From the NCBI RefSeq assembly GCF_011759605.1, contig NZ_JAAOYX010000003.1, positions 422,107-486,106 of the forward strand: a stretch of 64,000 nucleotides of DNA. Reading direction: 5' to 3'. Every line of letters starts with the position of its first letter. Position 1 is the first letter of the stretch. The translations under genes and the position numbers were made by a program. Below are positions 48,205 to 59,666 of the stretch, one piece after another. Under the pieces are notes generated by a model, which saw only the letters and a program-made list of their open reading frames with translations, searched no databases and was not told the DNA's origin. This stretch comes from Luteibacter sp. SG786 (GTDB lineage: Bacteria > Pseudomonadota > Gammaproteobacteria > Xanthomonadales > Rhodanobacteraceae).

Positions 48205-48473
48205 AGGTCTTCGGCGCCATCTGCCTCTCGATCCTGCTGCTGGCGGTCATTGCCAGCGCGATCGGTGTGGTGTGGACGCGCCACGAAAGCCGCGTGCTGT
48301 TCGTCGAACTCTCGCGCCTGCAGACGCAGAAGGACGATCTGGGCGTGGAATACGGCCGCCTCGAACTGGAACAGGCGACCTACGCCGAGCCCGCGCGCAT
48401 CGATGCCGAAGCCCGCGGCAAGCTCGGCATGTTCACGCCGAAGCCGCAGGACATCCAGTTGGTGCGTCGATGA
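48201..48473 (+). CDS. ftsL: Cell division protein FtsL
   Basis: 90 residues: short cytoplasmic start, one transmembrane helix (ICLSILLLAVIASAIGVVW), then a periplasmic coiled-coil-type helix with leucine repeats. FtsL joins FtsB and FtsQ in the divisome to license FtsWI. The ATG overlaps the rsmH stop and the gene ends overlapping ftsI, so all three are translationally coupled. Confidence 0.93.
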   Translation: MKVFGAICLSILLLAVIASAIGVVWTRHESRVLFVELSRLQTQKDDLGVEYGRLELEQATYAEPARIDAEARGKLGMFTPKPQDIQLVRR

Positions 48474-50278
48474 AGGCGCGCTACGGTAAACCCGTGGTGC
48501 CCAGCCGCCGCCGCGGCCAGGGCCCCAGCCCGCGCAAGCGCATGACGGTGGTGGTCGCGCTCCTCTGCGTGGCGGCGTCCGGTCTGGTCGTGCGCGCGTT
48601 CGACCTCCAGGTGGTGCGCAAGCAGTTCTACCAGGACCAGGGCGACGCGCGTTTCCTGCGTGAGATGCCCATCGCGGTATCGCGCGGCACCATCTTCGAC
48701 CGCAACGGCGAGCCGCTGGCGGTATCCACGCCGGTGGCGTCGATCTGGGCGAATCCGCCGGAAGTGCTCGAGAACGAGGATCGCATCCCGGAACTCGCAA
48801 AGGCCCTGCACGTCGACGCCGACGATCTGAAGCAGAAGATCGCCCAGCGTGCCGATAAGGAATTCATGTACATCGCGCGCCAGATGCGGCCGGAAGACGC
48901 GCAAGCCATCGTCGACCTGAAGATTCCGGGCATCGCGGCGCAACGCGAATATCGCCGTTACTACCCGTCGGGCGCGGTGAACAGCCATATCCTCGGCTTC
49001 ACCAACATCGACGACCACGGCCAGGAGGGCCTGGAACTGGCGTTTGACGAGTGGCTGGCCGGCAAGCCCGGTGCGAAGCGCGTGATCCGCGATCGCATGG
49101 GCCATGTGGTCGAAGACGTGGAACTGGTGCGCGAGCCGCAGCCGGGCCGCGACATCACCCTGTCGATCGACCGCCGCATCCAGTACCTCGCGTACAGCGC
49201 ACTGAAGGACACGCTGGATAAGAACAAGGCCGATTCGGGTTCCATCGTCATGATGGACGTGCATACCGGCGAAGTGCTGGCGATGGCGAACCTGCCGTCG
49301 TTCAACCCAAACGCGGTGCGCGGCAGCACGCCGTCCGAGCGGCGCAACCGCGCGGTCACCGACGTGGTCGAGCCGGGTTCGACGATGAAGGCCTTCACGA
49401 TGGCTGCGGCCCTCACGAGCGGCAAATACACGCCCACGGCGCCGCTGATCGAGACCTCGCCCGGCACCTGGATGATCGGTGGCCATCCGGTGCGCGATAC
49501 GCACAACTGGGGCACGCTCACGCCGACCGGCGTCATCACGAAGTCGTCGAACGTCGGCGCGGCCAAGATCGCGATGACCCTGGACACCGACTTCCTCTAC
49601 GGCGTGTACAAATCCTTCGGCCTCGGCAACAGCACGGGCAGCGGCTTCCCGGGCGAGGCCGCCGGCTACCTGCCGGTGGGACGCACCTGGAAGCCGATCG
49701 AGAAATCGCGCCTCGCCTACGGCTACAACCTCAACCTGACGCCGTTGCAGCTGGCCAGCGGCTACGCGGCGATCGCCAACGGCGGTGCCCTGCGGGCGCC
49801 GAGCTTCATCAAGGGCGCCGACAATCCGCCCAACCAGGTCGTGACTCCTGAAGTGGCGCACGAGCTCGTACGCATGCTCGAAACGGTGGTGGCGCCGGGC
49901 GGCACCGGTTACGGCTTCGCCTCCGTCGCCAACTACAGCGTGGCCGGCAAGACCGGCACCTCGCACAAGAATTCGGTCGGCGGCTACTACTCGAACAACT
50001 ACATCTCGCTTTTCGTCGGCATGATCCCGGCGAGTGCGCCGCGCCTCGTCACGGTGGTGGTCATCAACGATCCGAAAGGCGGCCGCTACTACGGCGGCTC
50101 GGTCGCGGGCCCCGCCTTTGCCCAGGTCATGACCGGCGCCGTGCGCCTGCTCGACATCCCACCGGACAACGTCGGCCGCTGGTACGCGGGTGGACCGAGC
50201 CAGGGTGGGCTGATCGGCACGAGCAACGCGCCACCGCCACAGGCGGACGACAGCGCGGCGGAAGAGGTGGTCCCATGA
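48470..50278 (+). CDS. ftsI: FtsI (PBP3), septal peptidoglycan transpeptidase
   Basis: 602 residues. A basic N-terminus and single membrane helix (MTVVVALLCVAASGLVVRA) lead to the pedestal domain and the transpeptidase domain: Ser304 in GSTMK, SSN at 359-361, and KTGT from 494. It crosslinks septal wall in the FtsWI complex. The last 20 residues (after about 585) are polar and probably disordered. Overlaps ftsL and murE by ATGA junctions. Confidence 0.97.
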   Translation: MKARYGKPVVPSRRRGQGPSPRKRMTVVVALLCVAASGLVVRAFDLQVVRKQFYQDQGDARFLREMPIAVSRGTIFDRNGEPLAVSTPVASIWANPPEVLENEDRIPELAKALHVDADDLKQKIAQRADKEFMYIARQMRPEDAQAIVDLKIPGIAAQREYRRYYPSGAVNSHILGFTNIDDHGQEGLELAFDEWLAGKPGAKRVIRDRMGHVVEDVELVREPQPGRDITLSIDRRIQYLAYSALKDTLDKNKADSGSIVMMDVHTGEVLAMANLPSFNPNAVRGSTPSERRNRAVTDVVEPGSTMKAFTMAAALTSGKYTPTAPLIETSPGTWMIGGHPVRDTHNWGTLTPTGVITKSSNVGAAKIAMTLDTDFLYGVYKSFGLGNSTGSGFPGEAAGYLPVGRTWKPIEKSRLAYGYNLNLTPLQLASGYAAIANGGALRAPSFIKGADNPPNQVVTPEVAHELVRMLETVVAPGGTGYGFASVANYSVAGKTGTSHKNSVGGYYSNNYISLFVGMIPASAPRLVTVVVINDPKGGRYYGGSVAGPAFAQVMTGAVRLLDIPPDNVGRWYAGGPSQGGLIGTSNAPPPQADDSAAEEVVP

Positions 50279-51768
50279 CCATGCGGCTCGCCGACCTGCT
50301 CGACGGATTCGCCGATGCTTCCAGCGCCGGCGATATCGTCGTTTCGGGCCTCAGCCTCGACTCGCGCGACATCGCGTCCGGCAACGCGTTCGTCGCGCTG
50401 CGGGGCACGAAGGGCCATGGCATCGATTTCGCCGCCAAGGCCGTTGCCCAGGGTGCCGCCGCGATCCTGGCCGAGCCGCCGTTCGCCGAGGGCGACGCCG
50501 GCGTGCCGGTCATCACGGTGGAAGGGTTGCGCGAGAAGGCAGGCCCGATGGCGGCGCGCTTTTTCGGCGATCCGTCGGACGCGCTCGACATCGTCGGCGT
50601 CACCGGCACCAACGGCAAGACCTCCACCGTGCAGCTCGTCGCGCAGGCGCTGGCCTTCCTCGGTCGCAAGCCGGCCACGATCGGCACGCTCGGTGCGGGC
50701 ATGCATGGCGCGATCGCCGAGGGCGAGCGCACCACGCCGGATGCCATCAGCATGCAGGCGCTGCTCGGCGAGTTCCGCGACGCCGGTGCCACGCACGTGG
50801 CCATGGAAGTCTCCTCGCACGCGCTGGAGCAGGGGCGCGTGAACGGCGTCGCCTTCGACGTAGCAGTGTTCACCAACCTCACGCGCGACCACCTCGACTA
50901 TCACGGCACGATGGAAGCGTACGGCGCGGCCAAGGCGAAGCTCTTCGCGTTCGAAGGCCTGCGCGCCGCCGTCGTGAACGTCGACGATCCGTTCGGCTTG
51001 AAGCTGGCCAAGGGACTTTCCGAGCACGTGGCGAAGCTGCGCACGTCCATGGCGACCGACAGCACGGAGAAAGACGCGGAGATCCGCGCCGACATCGTCG
51101 TGACGTCGGCGAAAGGCCTGTCGTTCAACCTGATCACGCCGTGGGGCATGCGCACCGTTCGCAGTGCGCTGCTCGGCCGTTTCAACGTGCACAACCTGCT
51201 TGCCGTGGCCGCCGTCCTCGGGGCGCTGGGCGAGCCGTTCGACCGCATCCATGCCGCGCTCGAATCGCTGGAACCGGTGAATGGCCGCATGAGCCGGCTG
51301 GGCGGCGATGGCCGCAAGCCGCTCGTGGTGGTCGACTACTCGCATACGCCCGATTCGCTGAAGCAAGCGCTGCTGGCGCTGCGTTCGCACACGAAAGGTC
51401 GCCTCATCTGCGTGTTCGGCGCCGGTGGCGACCGCGACCAGGGCAAGCGTCCGTTGATGGCTGCCATCGCCGAACGCCTGGCCGACGTGGTCATCGTCAC
51501 AGACGACAATCCGCGCACCGAAGACGGCGACGCCATCGTCGCGCAGATCGTCGCCGGCTTCAGCCACCCCGACGTCGTGACGATCGAGCGCGATCGGGCC
51601 CAGGCCATCGCCCTGGCCATCGCCGATGCGAAGGCCGACGACGTCGTGCTGATCGCCGGCAAGGGTCACGAAACCTACCAGGAAGGCCCGGAGGGCAAGC
51701 GTCCCTTCGACGATCTCGCCGTCGCCGCCGAGGCGATGGCATCGAGCAAGAAGGGAGCCCGCGCATGA
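50275..51768 (+). CDS. murE: UDP-MurNAc-tripeptide synthetase MurE
   Basis: 497 residues. P-loop GVTGTNGKTST near 108-118; the D-N-P-R motif at 411-414 marks addition of meso-diaminopimelate, so the wall is Dap type. KGHETYQ closes the C-terminal domain. ATG overlaps the ftsI stop. Confidence 0.97.
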   Translation: MTMRLADLLDGFADASSAGDIVVSGLSLDSRDIASGNAFVALRGTKGHGIDFAAKAVAQGAAAILAEPPFAEGDAGVPVITVEGLREKAGPMAARFFGDPSDALDIVGVTGTNGKTSTVQLVAQALAFLGRKPATIGTLGAGMHGAIAEGERTTPDAISMQALLGEFRDAGATHVAMEVSSHALEQGRVNGVAFDVAVFTNLTRDHLDYHGTMEAYGAAKAKLFAFEGLRAAVVNVDDPFGLKLAKGLSEHVAKLRTSMATDSTEKDAEIRADIVVTSAKGLSFNLITPWGMRTVRSALLGRFNVHNLLAVAAVLGALGEPFDRIHAALESLEPVNGRMSRLGGDGRKPLVVVDYSHTPDSLKQALLALRSHTKGRLICVFGAGGDRDQGKRPLMAAIAERLADVVIVTDDNPRTEDGDAIVAQIVAGFSHPDVVTIERDRAQAIALAIADAKADDVVLIAGKGHETYQEGPEGKRPFDDLAVAAEAMASSKKGARA

Positions 51769-53129
51769 TGCGCCTGTCCGCCGTCGCCCTCTGGACCCGA
51801 GGCCGCCTCCAGGGCGCCGACGTCGAGGTCACCGGCTTTTCCATCGATACCCGCACGCTGAAGCCCGACGACCTGTTCGTGGCCCTGCCGGGTGAGCGCG
51901 TCGACGCGCACGATTTCGTCGCCGTCGCGCGCGAACGGGGCGCTGCCGGCGCGCTGGTGACCCGTCCCGTGGATGTGGCCATTCCGCAGGTGATTGTCGA
52001 CGATACCCAGCTTGCCCTGGGCGACCTCGCGAGCGCGGTGCGCGCCCAGAGCGACGTGCGCGTCATCGGCATCACGGGCTCGAACGGCAAGACCACAGTG
52101 AAGACGCTCACCGCGTCGATCCTGTCGCGCCACGGCCGCACCCACGTCAATGCCGGCAACTTCAACAACGAGATCGGCATGCCGCTGACCTTGCTGGCCA
52201 TGCCGCGGGATACGCGCTACGCCGTTCTCGAGATGGGCGCAGGCAAGCCCGGCGACATCGACTACCTGGCCGCCATCGCACGGCCCGATATCGGTCTCGT
52301 CAATTCCATCGCGGCGGCGCACCTTGAGCGGATGGGCACGATCGAAGGCGTCGCCGAAACCAAGGGCGCACTGTACCGGTCGCTTCCCCCGGACGGCGTG
52401 GCCATCGTGAATGCCGACGACGAGCGCTTCGCGGGCTTCTTCGCCAACCTCGCCGGGTCGCGCCGCATCCTGCGCTATGCGCTCAGCCACCGTGCGGACA
52501 TTGGTGCGGATATCGTCGAGGAGCGCATCGATGGCACCCATTTCGTGCTGTCCACGCCGCATGGCGACGGCGACGTGCATCTTCCGCTGCCGGGCCGCCA
52601 CAACGTGGCGAACGCGCTTGCCGCCGCGGCGATCGCCACGGCGCTGGACGTGCCGGTCGACGTCATCGTCGAAGGGCTTGAGCACGTGCCGCACGTTGCC
52701 GGACGGCTCGACCTTGAACCGATGCCGGGCGGCTGGACCCTCGTCGACGACAGCTACAACGCCAACCCCGGTTCCACCGCCGCAGCGATCGATACCCTCG
52801 CGCTGGCCCGTGGTGAACGCTGGCTCGTGCTCGGCGACATGGCCGAACTTGGTCCCGATGCGCTGAAGCTGCACGCCGGCATCGGCCGCTACGCGCGCGA
52901 GCGCGGCATCGAGCGCCTTCTCGCCACGGGCGTCAAGAGCGCCGCGGCGGTGGAGGCCTTCGGCCCGGGCGCCCAGCATTTCGACACGCAGGAAGCCCTG
53001 ATCGAAGCGGCCTGCGCACAGATCCACGAAGGCGTTACCTGCCTCGTGAAGGGGTCGCGCTCGTCCGGCATGGACCGGGTGGTCGCAGCGATGAAGAAGT
53101 ATGCCGAAGGAGCCTCCGATGCTGCTTGA
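51765..53129 (+). CDS. murF: UDP-MurNAc-tripeptide : D-Ala-D-Ala ligase MurF
   Basis: 454 residues starting [12 protein letters not shown] overlaps the murE stop, with another ATG right behind. [13 protein letters not shown] is the P-loop, [16 protein letters not shown] and [15 protein letters not shown] are characteristic. It completes the pentapeptide precursor. The 3' end overlaps mraY by 11 bp. Confidence 0.96.
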   Translation: MMRLSAVALWTRGRLQGADVEVTGFSIDTRTLKPDDLFVALPGERVDAHDFVAVARERGAAGALVTRPVDVAIPQVIVDDTQLALGDLASAVRAQSDVRVIGITGSNGKTTVKTLTASILSRHGRTHVNAGNFNNEIGMPLTLLAMPRDTRYAVLEMGAGKPGDIDYLAAIARPDIGLVNSIAAAHLERMGTIEGVAETKGALYRSLPPDGVAIVNADDERFAGFFANLAGSRRILRYALSHRADIGADIVEERIDGTHFVLSTPHGDGDVHLPLPGRHNVANALAAAAIATALDVPVDVIVEGLEHVPHVAGRLDLEPMPGGWTLVDDSYNANPGSTAAAIDTLALARGERWLVLGDMAELGPDALKLHAGIGRYARERGIERLLATGVKSAAAVEAFGPGAQHFDTQEALIEAACAQIHEGVTCLVKGSRSSGMDRVVAAMKKYAEGASDAA

Positions 53130-54201
53130 ACTGGCGGAATGGATGGCACGGCACTTCGCGTCGCTGCATCTGTTCCAGTACATCACCTTCCGCGCCATCA
53201 TGGCCGCGCTCACCGCGCTGGCCGTATCGCTGCTGCTGGGGCCCGTGCTGATCCGCAAGCTAGCCGCGCTGAAAGCGGGGCAGGTGGTGCGCAGCGACGG
53301 CCCGCAAACGCACCTGTCGAAGGCGGGTACGCCGACCATGGGCGGGCTGCTGATCCTGTTCGCCGTGGCCATCGCCACATTGCTCTGGGCCGACCTCGGC
53401 AGCCGCTACGTGTGGGTGGTGCTGCTGGTCACCATGCTGTTCGGCGTCATCGGCTTCTACGACGATTACCGCAAGCTGGTGCTGAAGGACAGCCGTGGGC
53501 TCGCCAGCCGCTGGAAGTACTTCTGGCAGTCGGTATTCGGCCTCGGGGCGGCGGTGTTCCTCTACAAGACCCACCAGCTTCCCGCCGAGATCGCCCTTTA
53601 CGTGCCGCTGTTCAAACAGGTGGCGATTCCGCTCGGCGTGCTTTTCGTGGTTGTCGGCTATTTCATCATCGTCGGGTTCTCCAACGCGGTGAACCTCACC
53701 GACGGCCTGGACGGGCTGGCCATCATGCCGAGCGTGCTGGTGTCCGGTGCCCTGGGCATCTTCGCCTACCTCGCGGGCAACAAGGTGTTCTCCGAGTACC
53801 TGGGCATCCCGTCCATTCCCGGCGCCGGCGAACTGGCGATCTTCTGCAGCGCGCTGGCGGGCGCCGGACTCGGCTTCCTCTGGTTCAACACGTACCCGGC
53901 GCAGGTCTTCATGGGCGACGTGGGCGCGCTCGCCATCGGTGCCGCGCTCGGTTGCGTGGCGCTGATCGTGCGCCAGGAAATCGTGCTTCTGGTCATGGGC
54001 GGCGTGTTCGTGATGGAGACCGCCTCGGTGATGCTCCAGGTCGGAAGCTTCAAGCTGCGCGGCAAACGCATTTTCCGCATGGCGCCCATCCACCACCACT
54101 TCGAACTGAAAGGCTGGCCCGAGCCCCGGGTCATCGTTCGTTTCTGGATCATCAGCGTCGTGCTGGTGCTCATCGGTCTGGCAACCTTGAAGGTGCGTTG
54201 A
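53119..54201 (+). CDS. mraY: MraY, phospho-MurNAc-pentapeptide translocase
   Basis: 360 residues from MLLELAEW, preceded by AGGAG; about ten transmembrane helices. [31 protein letters not shown] and the His-rich [10 protein letters not shown] are all present. It makes lipid I at the inner membrane. In most gammaproteobacteria murD follows; here ftsW begins 6 bp later. Confidence 0.97.
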   Translation: MLLELAEWMARHFASLHLFQYITFRAIMAALTALAVSLLLGPVLIRKLAALKAGQVVRSDGPQTHLSKAGTPTMGGLLILFAVAIATLLWADLGSRYVWVVLLVTMLFGVIGFYDDYRKLVLKDSRGLASRWKYFWQSVFGLGAAVFLYKTHQLPAEIALYVPLFKQVAIPLGVLFVVVGYFIIVGFSNAVNLTDGLDGLAIMPSVLVSGALGIFAYLAGNKVFSEYLGIPSIPGAGELAIFCSALAGAGLGFLWFNTYPAQVFMGDVGALAIGAALGCVALIVRQEIVLLVMGGVFVMETASVMLQVGSFKLRGKRIFRMAPIHHHFELKGWPEPRVIVRFWIISVVLVLIGLATLKVR

Positions 54202-54207
54202 GAAAGC

Positions 54208-55431
54208 ATGTTCGGCATCGGCAACAAGCAGGCGAAACGCCGTCAGGGCCCGCGGGGGAGCTTCGACCTCCCGTTGCTCGTGGCCGCGCTCGCGCTCGCC
54301 GCGCTGGGGGTGGTGATGGTCACCTCCAGCTCGATCGCCGTGGCGGACGGGTCGCACCAGGGCGCGTTCTACTACCTGAAGCGCCACCTCGTCTTCCTCG
54401 TGCTGGGCGCGTGCCTTGCCGGCGCCGCCATGCGCACGGAATTGAAGACGCTGGAAAAGCACAGCTTCCTGCTGCTGCTGATCGGCATCATCATGCTGCT
54501 GATGGTGTTCCTGCCCGTGTTCGGCATGCGCATCAACGGTGCGCGGCGCTGGGTGAACCTGCTCGTGACCAGCTTCCAGCCGGTAGAGGCGGTGAAGCTG
54601 ATCCTCGTGGCCTATCTCGCGAGCTATCTCGTGCGCCATCGCGAAGGCGTGGAGTACGAACTGTTCGGCGTGGTGAAACCCGTGGGCGTCGCTGGCTTCA
54701 TCGTGCTGCTGCTTCTCGCGCAACCCGATTTCGGTTCGGCCGCCCTGGTGGTTGCCACCACGGTGGGCATGGTCTGGCTGGCCGGCGCCCGCATGCGCAA
54801 CCTTCTGTTGCTCGGCACGCCGCTCGTGCCCGCGCTGATCTACGCGGCCACCGCGGAGGATTACCGCATCAAGCGTCTCACCTCCTTCCTCGACCCATGG
54901 AAGGACCCGTTCAACGACGGCTTCCAGCTCACCCAGGCGCTGATCGCCGTGGGTCGTGGCGAATGGACCGGCGTGGGTCTCGGATCGAGCGTGCAGAAGC
55001 TGTTCTACCTGCCGGAAGCGCATACCGACTTCATCCTGGCGGTGCTGGCCGAAGAGCTGGGACTGGCGGGCATCGTGCTGGTGATTTTCCTTTACGTCGT
55101 GCTCGTGGGCCGCGGCCTGTACCTCGGCCTCAAGGGCGTGGAACTCGGGCACCGTTTCTCCGGCTACGTGGCCTATGGCATCTCCTTGATGATCGGCTTC
55201 CAGGCGATGGTGTCGATCGGCGTGAACCTCGGGGTGCTGCCGACGAAGGGGCTCACTCTCCCGCTGATCAGCTCGGGTGGCTCGTCGGTCCTGATGACCT
55301 GCGCGATGGTGGGCGTGCTGTTGCGCGCCACGTTCGAGATCAACCGCGCTGAAGATGCGCGCCAGACGGCCGTGCGTCTGCCGGCGAACGCCGTGCCCGA
55401 TTCAGCCGCCCACGCGGGAGGCATGGCATGA
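54208..55431 (+). CDS. ftsW: FtsW, septal peptidoglycan glycosyltransferase (SEDS)
   Basis: 407 residues with ten or so transmembrane helices of the SEDS family. MRINGARRWVN, FQPVEAVKL and the catalytic-region LDPWKDPFNDGFQLTQALIA are conserved, as is the C-terminal GLTLPLISSGGSS. It polymerises glycan strands with FtsI. Overlaps murG. Confidence 0.96.
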   Translation: MFGIGNKQAKRRQGPRGSFDLPLLVAALALAALGVVMVTSSSIAVADGSHQGAFYYLKRHLVFLVLGACLAGAAMRTELKTLEKHSFLLLLIGIIMLLMVFLPVFGMRINGARRWVNLLVTSFQPVEAVKLILVAYLASYLVRHREGVEYELFGVVKPVGVAGFIVLLLLAQPDFGSAALVVATTVGMVWLAGARMRNLLLLGTPLVPALIYAATAEDYRIKRLTSFLDPWKDPFNDGFQLTQALIAVGRGEWTGVGLGSSVQKLFYLPEAHTDFILAVLAEELGLAGIVLVIFLYVVLVGRGLYLGLKGVELGHRFSGYVAYGISLMIGFQAMVSIGVNLGVLPTKGLTLPLISSGGSSVLMTCAMVGVLLRATFEINRAEDARQTAVRLPANAVPDSAAHAGGMA

Positions 55432-56513
55432 GCGCCCCCGTGCTGATCATGGCCGGCGGCACCGGCGGCCACATTTTCCCTGGCCTGGCCGTGGCCGACG
55501 AGCTGCGCTCGCGCGGCGTGCCCGTCGCCTGGCTCGGTGCCGAAGGCGGCATGGAAACCCGCGTGGTTCCCGCGCATGGCCTGGACCTGCACACCGTGGC
55601 CGTGGGTGGCCTGCGCGGCAAGGGCATGAAGACGCGCCTGCTCGCACCCGTGATGCTCGCCCGTGCCCTGTTCGCCTCGCTCAAGCTGCTGCGCAGCCTG
55701 CGTCCGCGCTGCGTCCTCTCGATGGGCGGTTATGTGGCCGGCCCAGCGGGCGTCGCCGCACGCATGGCCGGCATCCCGCTCGTGGTGCACGAACAGAACG
55801 CGGTGGCGGGTTTCACCAACCGCAAGCTCGCCTCGTTCGCGAAGAAAGTACTCACCGGTTTTCCGAACGTCCTGCCGAATGCGGAGTGGGTCGGCAATCC
55901 GGTGCGCGCGCGCATCGCCGCTTTGCCGCCGCCGGCGGAGCGTTTCGCTGCGCGCGACGGCCGGCCGCGCCTCCTCGTGCTCGGCGGGAGCCTCGGCGCC
56001 CGTACGCTCAACCTCGCGGTGCCCCGCGCCTTGTCGCGCATGGCCGCTGCCGGCACGACGATGCCCGAGGTGGTGCACCAGACGGGCGAGCGTGGCCTGC
56101 AGGAGGCCCTCGACGCGTATACCGAAGCCAGCGTGGCCGCGAGCGTCGTGCCGTTCATCGAGGACATGGCAGGCGCTTACGAGTGGGCCGATGTGGTCGT
56201 GTGCCGTGCAGGTGCGCTGACGGTGGCCGAACTTTGCGCTGCCGGTCTCGAGGCGCTTCTGGTGCCGTTCCCGCATGCGGTGGACGATCACCAGACGGCC
56301 AATGCGCGCGCCATGGTGGATGCCGGCGGCGCGCGCATCGTCGCCGACGCCTTGCTGGCAAAGAATGATTCCGCGGATCTGCTCGCGAAGATGCTCGATG
56401 ACATGTTGGGCGACCGCGCGCGGATCCTTTCCGCGGCCAATGCGTCCCGCACGCTGGCCAAGCCCGACGCTGCAGCAACGATTGCCCGTCATTGCATGGA
56501 GGTTTCCGCATGA
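55428..56513 (+). CDS. murG: MurG, lipid II-forming GlcNAc transferase
   Basis: 361 residues, GT28. The N-terminal [17 protein letters not shown] and the [10 protein letters not shown] and [11 protein letters not shown] motifs are typical, with [12 protein letters not shown]. It adds GlcNAc to lipid I on the inner face of the membrane. ATG overlaps ftsW stop; stop overlaps murC. Confidence 0.97.
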   Translation: MSAPVLIMAGGTGGHIFPGLAVADELRSRGVPVAWLGAEGGMETRVVPAHGLDLHTVAVGGLRGKGMKTRLLAPVMLARALFASLKLLRSLRPRCVLSMGGYVAGPAGVAARMAGIPLVVHEQNAVAGFTNRKLASFAKKVLTGFPNVLPNAEWVGNPVRARIAALPPPAERFAARDGRPRLLVLGGSLGARTLNLAVPRALSRMAAAGTTMPEVVHQTGERGLQEALDAYTEASVAASVVPFIEDMAGAYEWADVVVCRAGALTVAELCAAGLEALLVPFPHAVDDHQTANARAMVDAGGARIVADALLAKNDSADLLAKMLDDMLGDRARILSAANASRTLAKPDAAATIARHCMEVSA

Positions 56514-57949
56514 CGCCCGGTCGTTTGCGCGCCCACGAAGATTTCATGACCTCGTTCCGCCGTGTCCATTTCATCGGTGTGGGCGGCGTCGGCATGAGCG
56601 GCATCGCCGAGGTGCTCTGCAACCTCGGTTACGACGTGTCGGGTTCCGATCGCGCGCCGTCGCCGACCACCGAGCGCCTCGCCGCGCTCGGCGTGGATGT
56701 GCACATCGGTCACGAAGCCGCGAACATCGACGGCGCCGACGTCATCGTGACGTCGAGTGCCATCCGCGGCGACAACCCGGAACTGCTGGCTGCGCGGGCG
56801 TCGCGCATTCCGGTGGTGCCGCGCGCCGAGATGCTGGGCGAGCTGATGCGCTTCCGCCGCGGCATCGCCATCGCCGGCACGCACGGCAAGACGACCACCA
56901 CGAGCCTCGTCGCCAGCGTGCTGGCGGAGGCCGATTACGATCCCACGTTCGTGATCGGCGGGCAGTTGAACGCCGCCGGCGCGAATGCGCGTCTCGGCAC
57001 CGGTCAGTACCTGGTCGCGGAAGCCGACGAATCCGACGGCTCGTTCCTGATGCTCTCGCCGGTGATCGCGGTGGTGACCAACATCGACGCCGACCACCTG
57101 GAGAACTACCACGGCGACTTCGCCCTGGTGAAGAAGGCGTTCGGCGACTTCCTGCACCGCCTGCCGTTCTACGGCATGGCCGTGTTGTGCATCGACGACG
57201 AGGAAACCGCGAAGCTGGCGCAGGACACCTCGCGCCGCATGCTCACCTACGGCATCGACCAGCCCGGCGCCGACGTCACCGCGACGAACGTGCGCCAGGT
57301 GGGTTTCGAGATGCACTTCGACCTTCGCCTCCCGGGGCGGCCCGACGTGCTGCCGGTCACCCTGAACCTGCCGGGCCGTCACAACGTGCAGAATGCGCTC
57401 GCCGCGGCCGCCGTGGGCTGGCAGCTCGGTGTCGATGCCGAAGCCATCGCCCACGCGCTCGCCCGCTTCGAGGGCGTTGGCCGGCGCTTTCATCGCCGCG
57501 GGGAGATCGCGCTCGACCAGGGCAGCGCGCTTCTCGTGGACGACTACGGCCATCATCCGCGCGAACTGGCTGCCGTGTTCGCCGCCGCCCGCGGCGGCTG
57601 GCCCGACCGCCGCCTCGTGGTCGCCTTCCAGCCGCATCGCTACAGCCGCACGCGCGACCTCCTGGACGACTTCGCGAATGTGCTCGCGGAGGTGGACGTG
57701 CTCGTGCTGACCGAGGTCTATCCCGCCGGCGAAGCGCCCATTCCCGGTGCCGACGGCAAGGCGCTCGCGCGTGCCATTCGCGCGCGCGGCAAGACCGACC
57801 CCGTACTCGTCGACCACCCGCGCGACCTGCGCGACACGCTGCCCGCGCTGGCGCGCGACGGCGACCTGATCCTGCTGCTCGGCGCCGGCGATATCGGCGC
57901 GGCGGCGATCGAGCTGGCGAGCGCCGGCCACCTGAGGACCCATAAGTGA
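56510..57949 (+). CDS. murC: UDP-N-acetylmuramate : L-alanine ligase MurC
   Basis: 479 residues starting [12 protein letters not shown], chosen because this ATG overlaps the murG stop. [18 protein letters not shown] is the N-terminal dinucleotide-like fold; [12 protein letters not shown] the P-loop; [13 protein letters not shown] in the C-terminal domain. It starts peptide-stem assembly. Overlaps ddl by one base (TGATG). Confidence 0.97.
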   Translation: MTPGRLRAHEDFMTSFRRVHFIGVGGVGMSGIAEVLCNLGYDVSGSDRAPSPTTERLAALGVDVHIGHEAANIDGADVIVTSSAIRGDNPELLAARASRIPVVPRAEMLGELMRFRRGIAIAGTHGKTTTTSLVASVLAEADYDPTFVIGGQLNAAGANARLGTGQYLVAEADESDGSFLMLSPVIAVVTNIDADHLENYHGDFALVKKAFGDFLHRLPFYGMAVLCIDDEETAKLAQDTSRRMLTYGIDQPGADVTATNVRQVGFEMHFDLRLPGRPDVLPVTLNLPGRHNVQNALAAAAVGWQLGVDAEAIAHALARFEGVGRRFHRRGEIALDQGSALLVDDYGHHPRELAAVFAAARGGWPDRRLVVAFQPHRYSRTRDLLDDFANVLAEVDVLVLTEVYPAGEAPIPGADGKALARAIRARGKTDPVLVDHPRDLRDTLPALARDGDLILLLGAGDIGAAAIELASAGHLRTHK

Positions 57950-58923
57950 TGAGCAGTACGCGCTTCCCCCGCACCGTGACCGACCCAGCCGATTTCGGGC
58001 GTGTGGCCGTCGTCATGGGCGGCCAGTCGGCCGAACGCGAGGTATCCCTGAACTCGGGCCGCGGCGTGCTCGAGGCGCTGCGCGCCGGCGGCGTGGACGC
58101 GCATCCGATCGACGGCATTCCGGCGCTGCTCGACGCGGTTCGCGCGGGCCACTTCGCACGCGTGTTCAACATCCTGCACGGTGCCGGCGGCGAGAACGGC
58201 GAGCTTCAGGGCGCACTGCAATCGCTTGGCATTCCCTACACCGGCTCGGGCGTGCTCGGCTCCGCGCTGTCGCTGGACAAGGTGCGCGCCAAGCAGGTGT
58301 GGATCGCGCTCGGCTTGCCGACGCCGAAGTTCAAGGCTCTGCCGCGTGGTGCCGACGTGCATGCGGCGGCGCGGGAGATCGGCTTCCCCCTCATCGTGAA
58401 GCCGGCCTGGGAAGGTTCCAGCGTGGGCATCACGCGCGTCTTCGACGAAGCCGACCTCGATGCGGCCGTGGAACTGGCCCGTCGCTACCCCGGCAACCTG
58501 CTGATGGAAACGCTGATCGAAGGCGATGCGCGGGAAGGCGGCGAATTCACGGTGGGCATCCTCGGGCGCGAAGTGCTGCCGACGATCAAGATCGTGCCCA
58601 GCGGCGCCTACTACGACTACAACGCGAAATACATCGCCGAGGACACGCAGTACCTCGTTCCTGGCCTTGTCTCGAATGCCGAGGACGAGATGCGCGCGCT
58701 GGCGCTGCAGGCATTCGACGCGCTGGACTGCTTCGGCTGGGGCCGTGTGGACATCATGCGCGACCGGCACGGCAAGAACTGGCTGCTGGAAGTGAATACG
58801 GCACCGGGCATGACCTCGCATTCGCTGGTGCCGAAAGCCGCCGCCGCGGCGGGCCTGGATTACCAGGCCCTGTGCTGGCGCATCCTTGAAACCTCGATGC
58901 AGCGGGAGGTTGCGAAGGCATGA
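57949..58923 (+). CDS. ddlB: D-alanine : D-alanine ligase
   Basis: 324 residues, ATP-grasp fold. [18 protein letters not shown] opens the protein; [16 protein letters not shown] binds ATP; the end [20 protein letters not shown] carries the metal ligands. A GTG one codon earlier was passed over in favour of ATG. It supplies D-Ala-D-Ala to MurF. Overlaps ftsQ. Confidence 0.96.
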   Translation: MSSTRFPRTVTDPADFGRVAVVMGGQSAEREVSLNSGRGVLEALRAGGVDAHPIDGIPALLDAVRAGHFARVFNILHGAGGENGELQGALQSLGIPYTGSGVLGSALSLDKVRAKQVWIALGLPTPKFKALPRGADVHAAAREIGFPLIVKPAWEGSSVGITRVFDEADLDAAVELARRYPGNLLMETLIEGDAREGGEFTVGILGREVLPTIKIVPSGAYYDYNAKYIAEDTQYLVPGLVSNAEDEMRALALQAFDALDCFGWGRVDIMRDRHGKNWLLEVNTAPGMTSHSLVPKAAAAAGLDYQALCWRILETSMQREVAKA

Positions 58924-59660
58924 AGGGAGCCGCCGCCACGCGGATCGTCGCCTGGGGTATCGCCATCACGCTGGTGGTGCTGCCCGTTGTCGGCGTGATG
59001 CAGGGCTGGTTCGCCGCGGGCCGCTGGCCCGTGACGCAGCTGAAGGTCGAGGCGGAGTTCGCGCACGTGAGTGCCGAGCAGATCCGCAGCGCCGTCATGC
59101 CGCATCTCGGCAAGGGCTTCTTCGCGACCGACCTCGAAGACGTTCGCCGTGCGCTCGGCGCGCTGCCCTGGGTGGAGTCGGTGGAAGTGCGCAAGCGCTG
59201 GCCCGACACGCTGCTCCTGCGCATCTACGAGCGCCAGCCTTTCGCGCGCTGGAACGAGAACCGCCTGATCAGCCGGCAGGGCCTCGTGTTCGACGCGCCC
59301 GGCGCGGACCAGATGGGCGACCTGCCGCGGTTGAACGGACCGGACTCGCGCCTGGCCGAGGTGGTGAGCTTCTATGCGCAGGCCCGCAAGGCCTTCGAGG
59401 GCAGGGCGCAGCTCTCCATCGTGGGCGTGTCGCTCAGCGAACGCGGCAGCTGGAGTGTCACCACCGACAGCGGCGCCGAGATCGTGATCGGCGATCGCGA
59501 CCAGGCCGACCGTCGTCTCGCGCGTTTCCTCGATGTCTACCCGCAACTCGTCGCCGGTCGGCATGGCGGTTTCGCCTATGCCGACCTTCGTTACACCAAC
59601 GGATTCGCCATCCGGTGGCCGGAACCGGAAACCACGGCCACACCCAAGGTCGGAAGCTGA
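58920..59660 (+). CDS. ftsQ: Cell division protein FtsQ
   Basis: 246 residues: a transmembrane helix near residues 10-35 ([20 protein letters not shown]), then the POTRA domain ([20 protein letters not shown]) and FtsQ domain with [17 protein letters not shown]. It scaffolds FtsBL in the divisome. ATG overlaps the ddl stop. Confidence 0.95.
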   Translation: MKGAAATRIVAWGIAITLVVLPVVGVMQGWFAAGRWPVTQLKVEAEFAHVSAEQIRSAVMPHLGKGFFATDLEDVRRALGALPWVESVEVRKRWPDTLLLRIYERQPFARWNENRLISRQGLVFDAPGADQMGDLPRLNGPDSRLAEVVSFYAQARKAFEGRAQLSIVGVSLSERGSWSVTTDSGAEIVIGDRDQADRRLARFLDVYPQLVAGRHGGFAYADLRYTNGFAIRWPEPETTATPKVGS

Positions 59661-59666
59661 GCCAAC

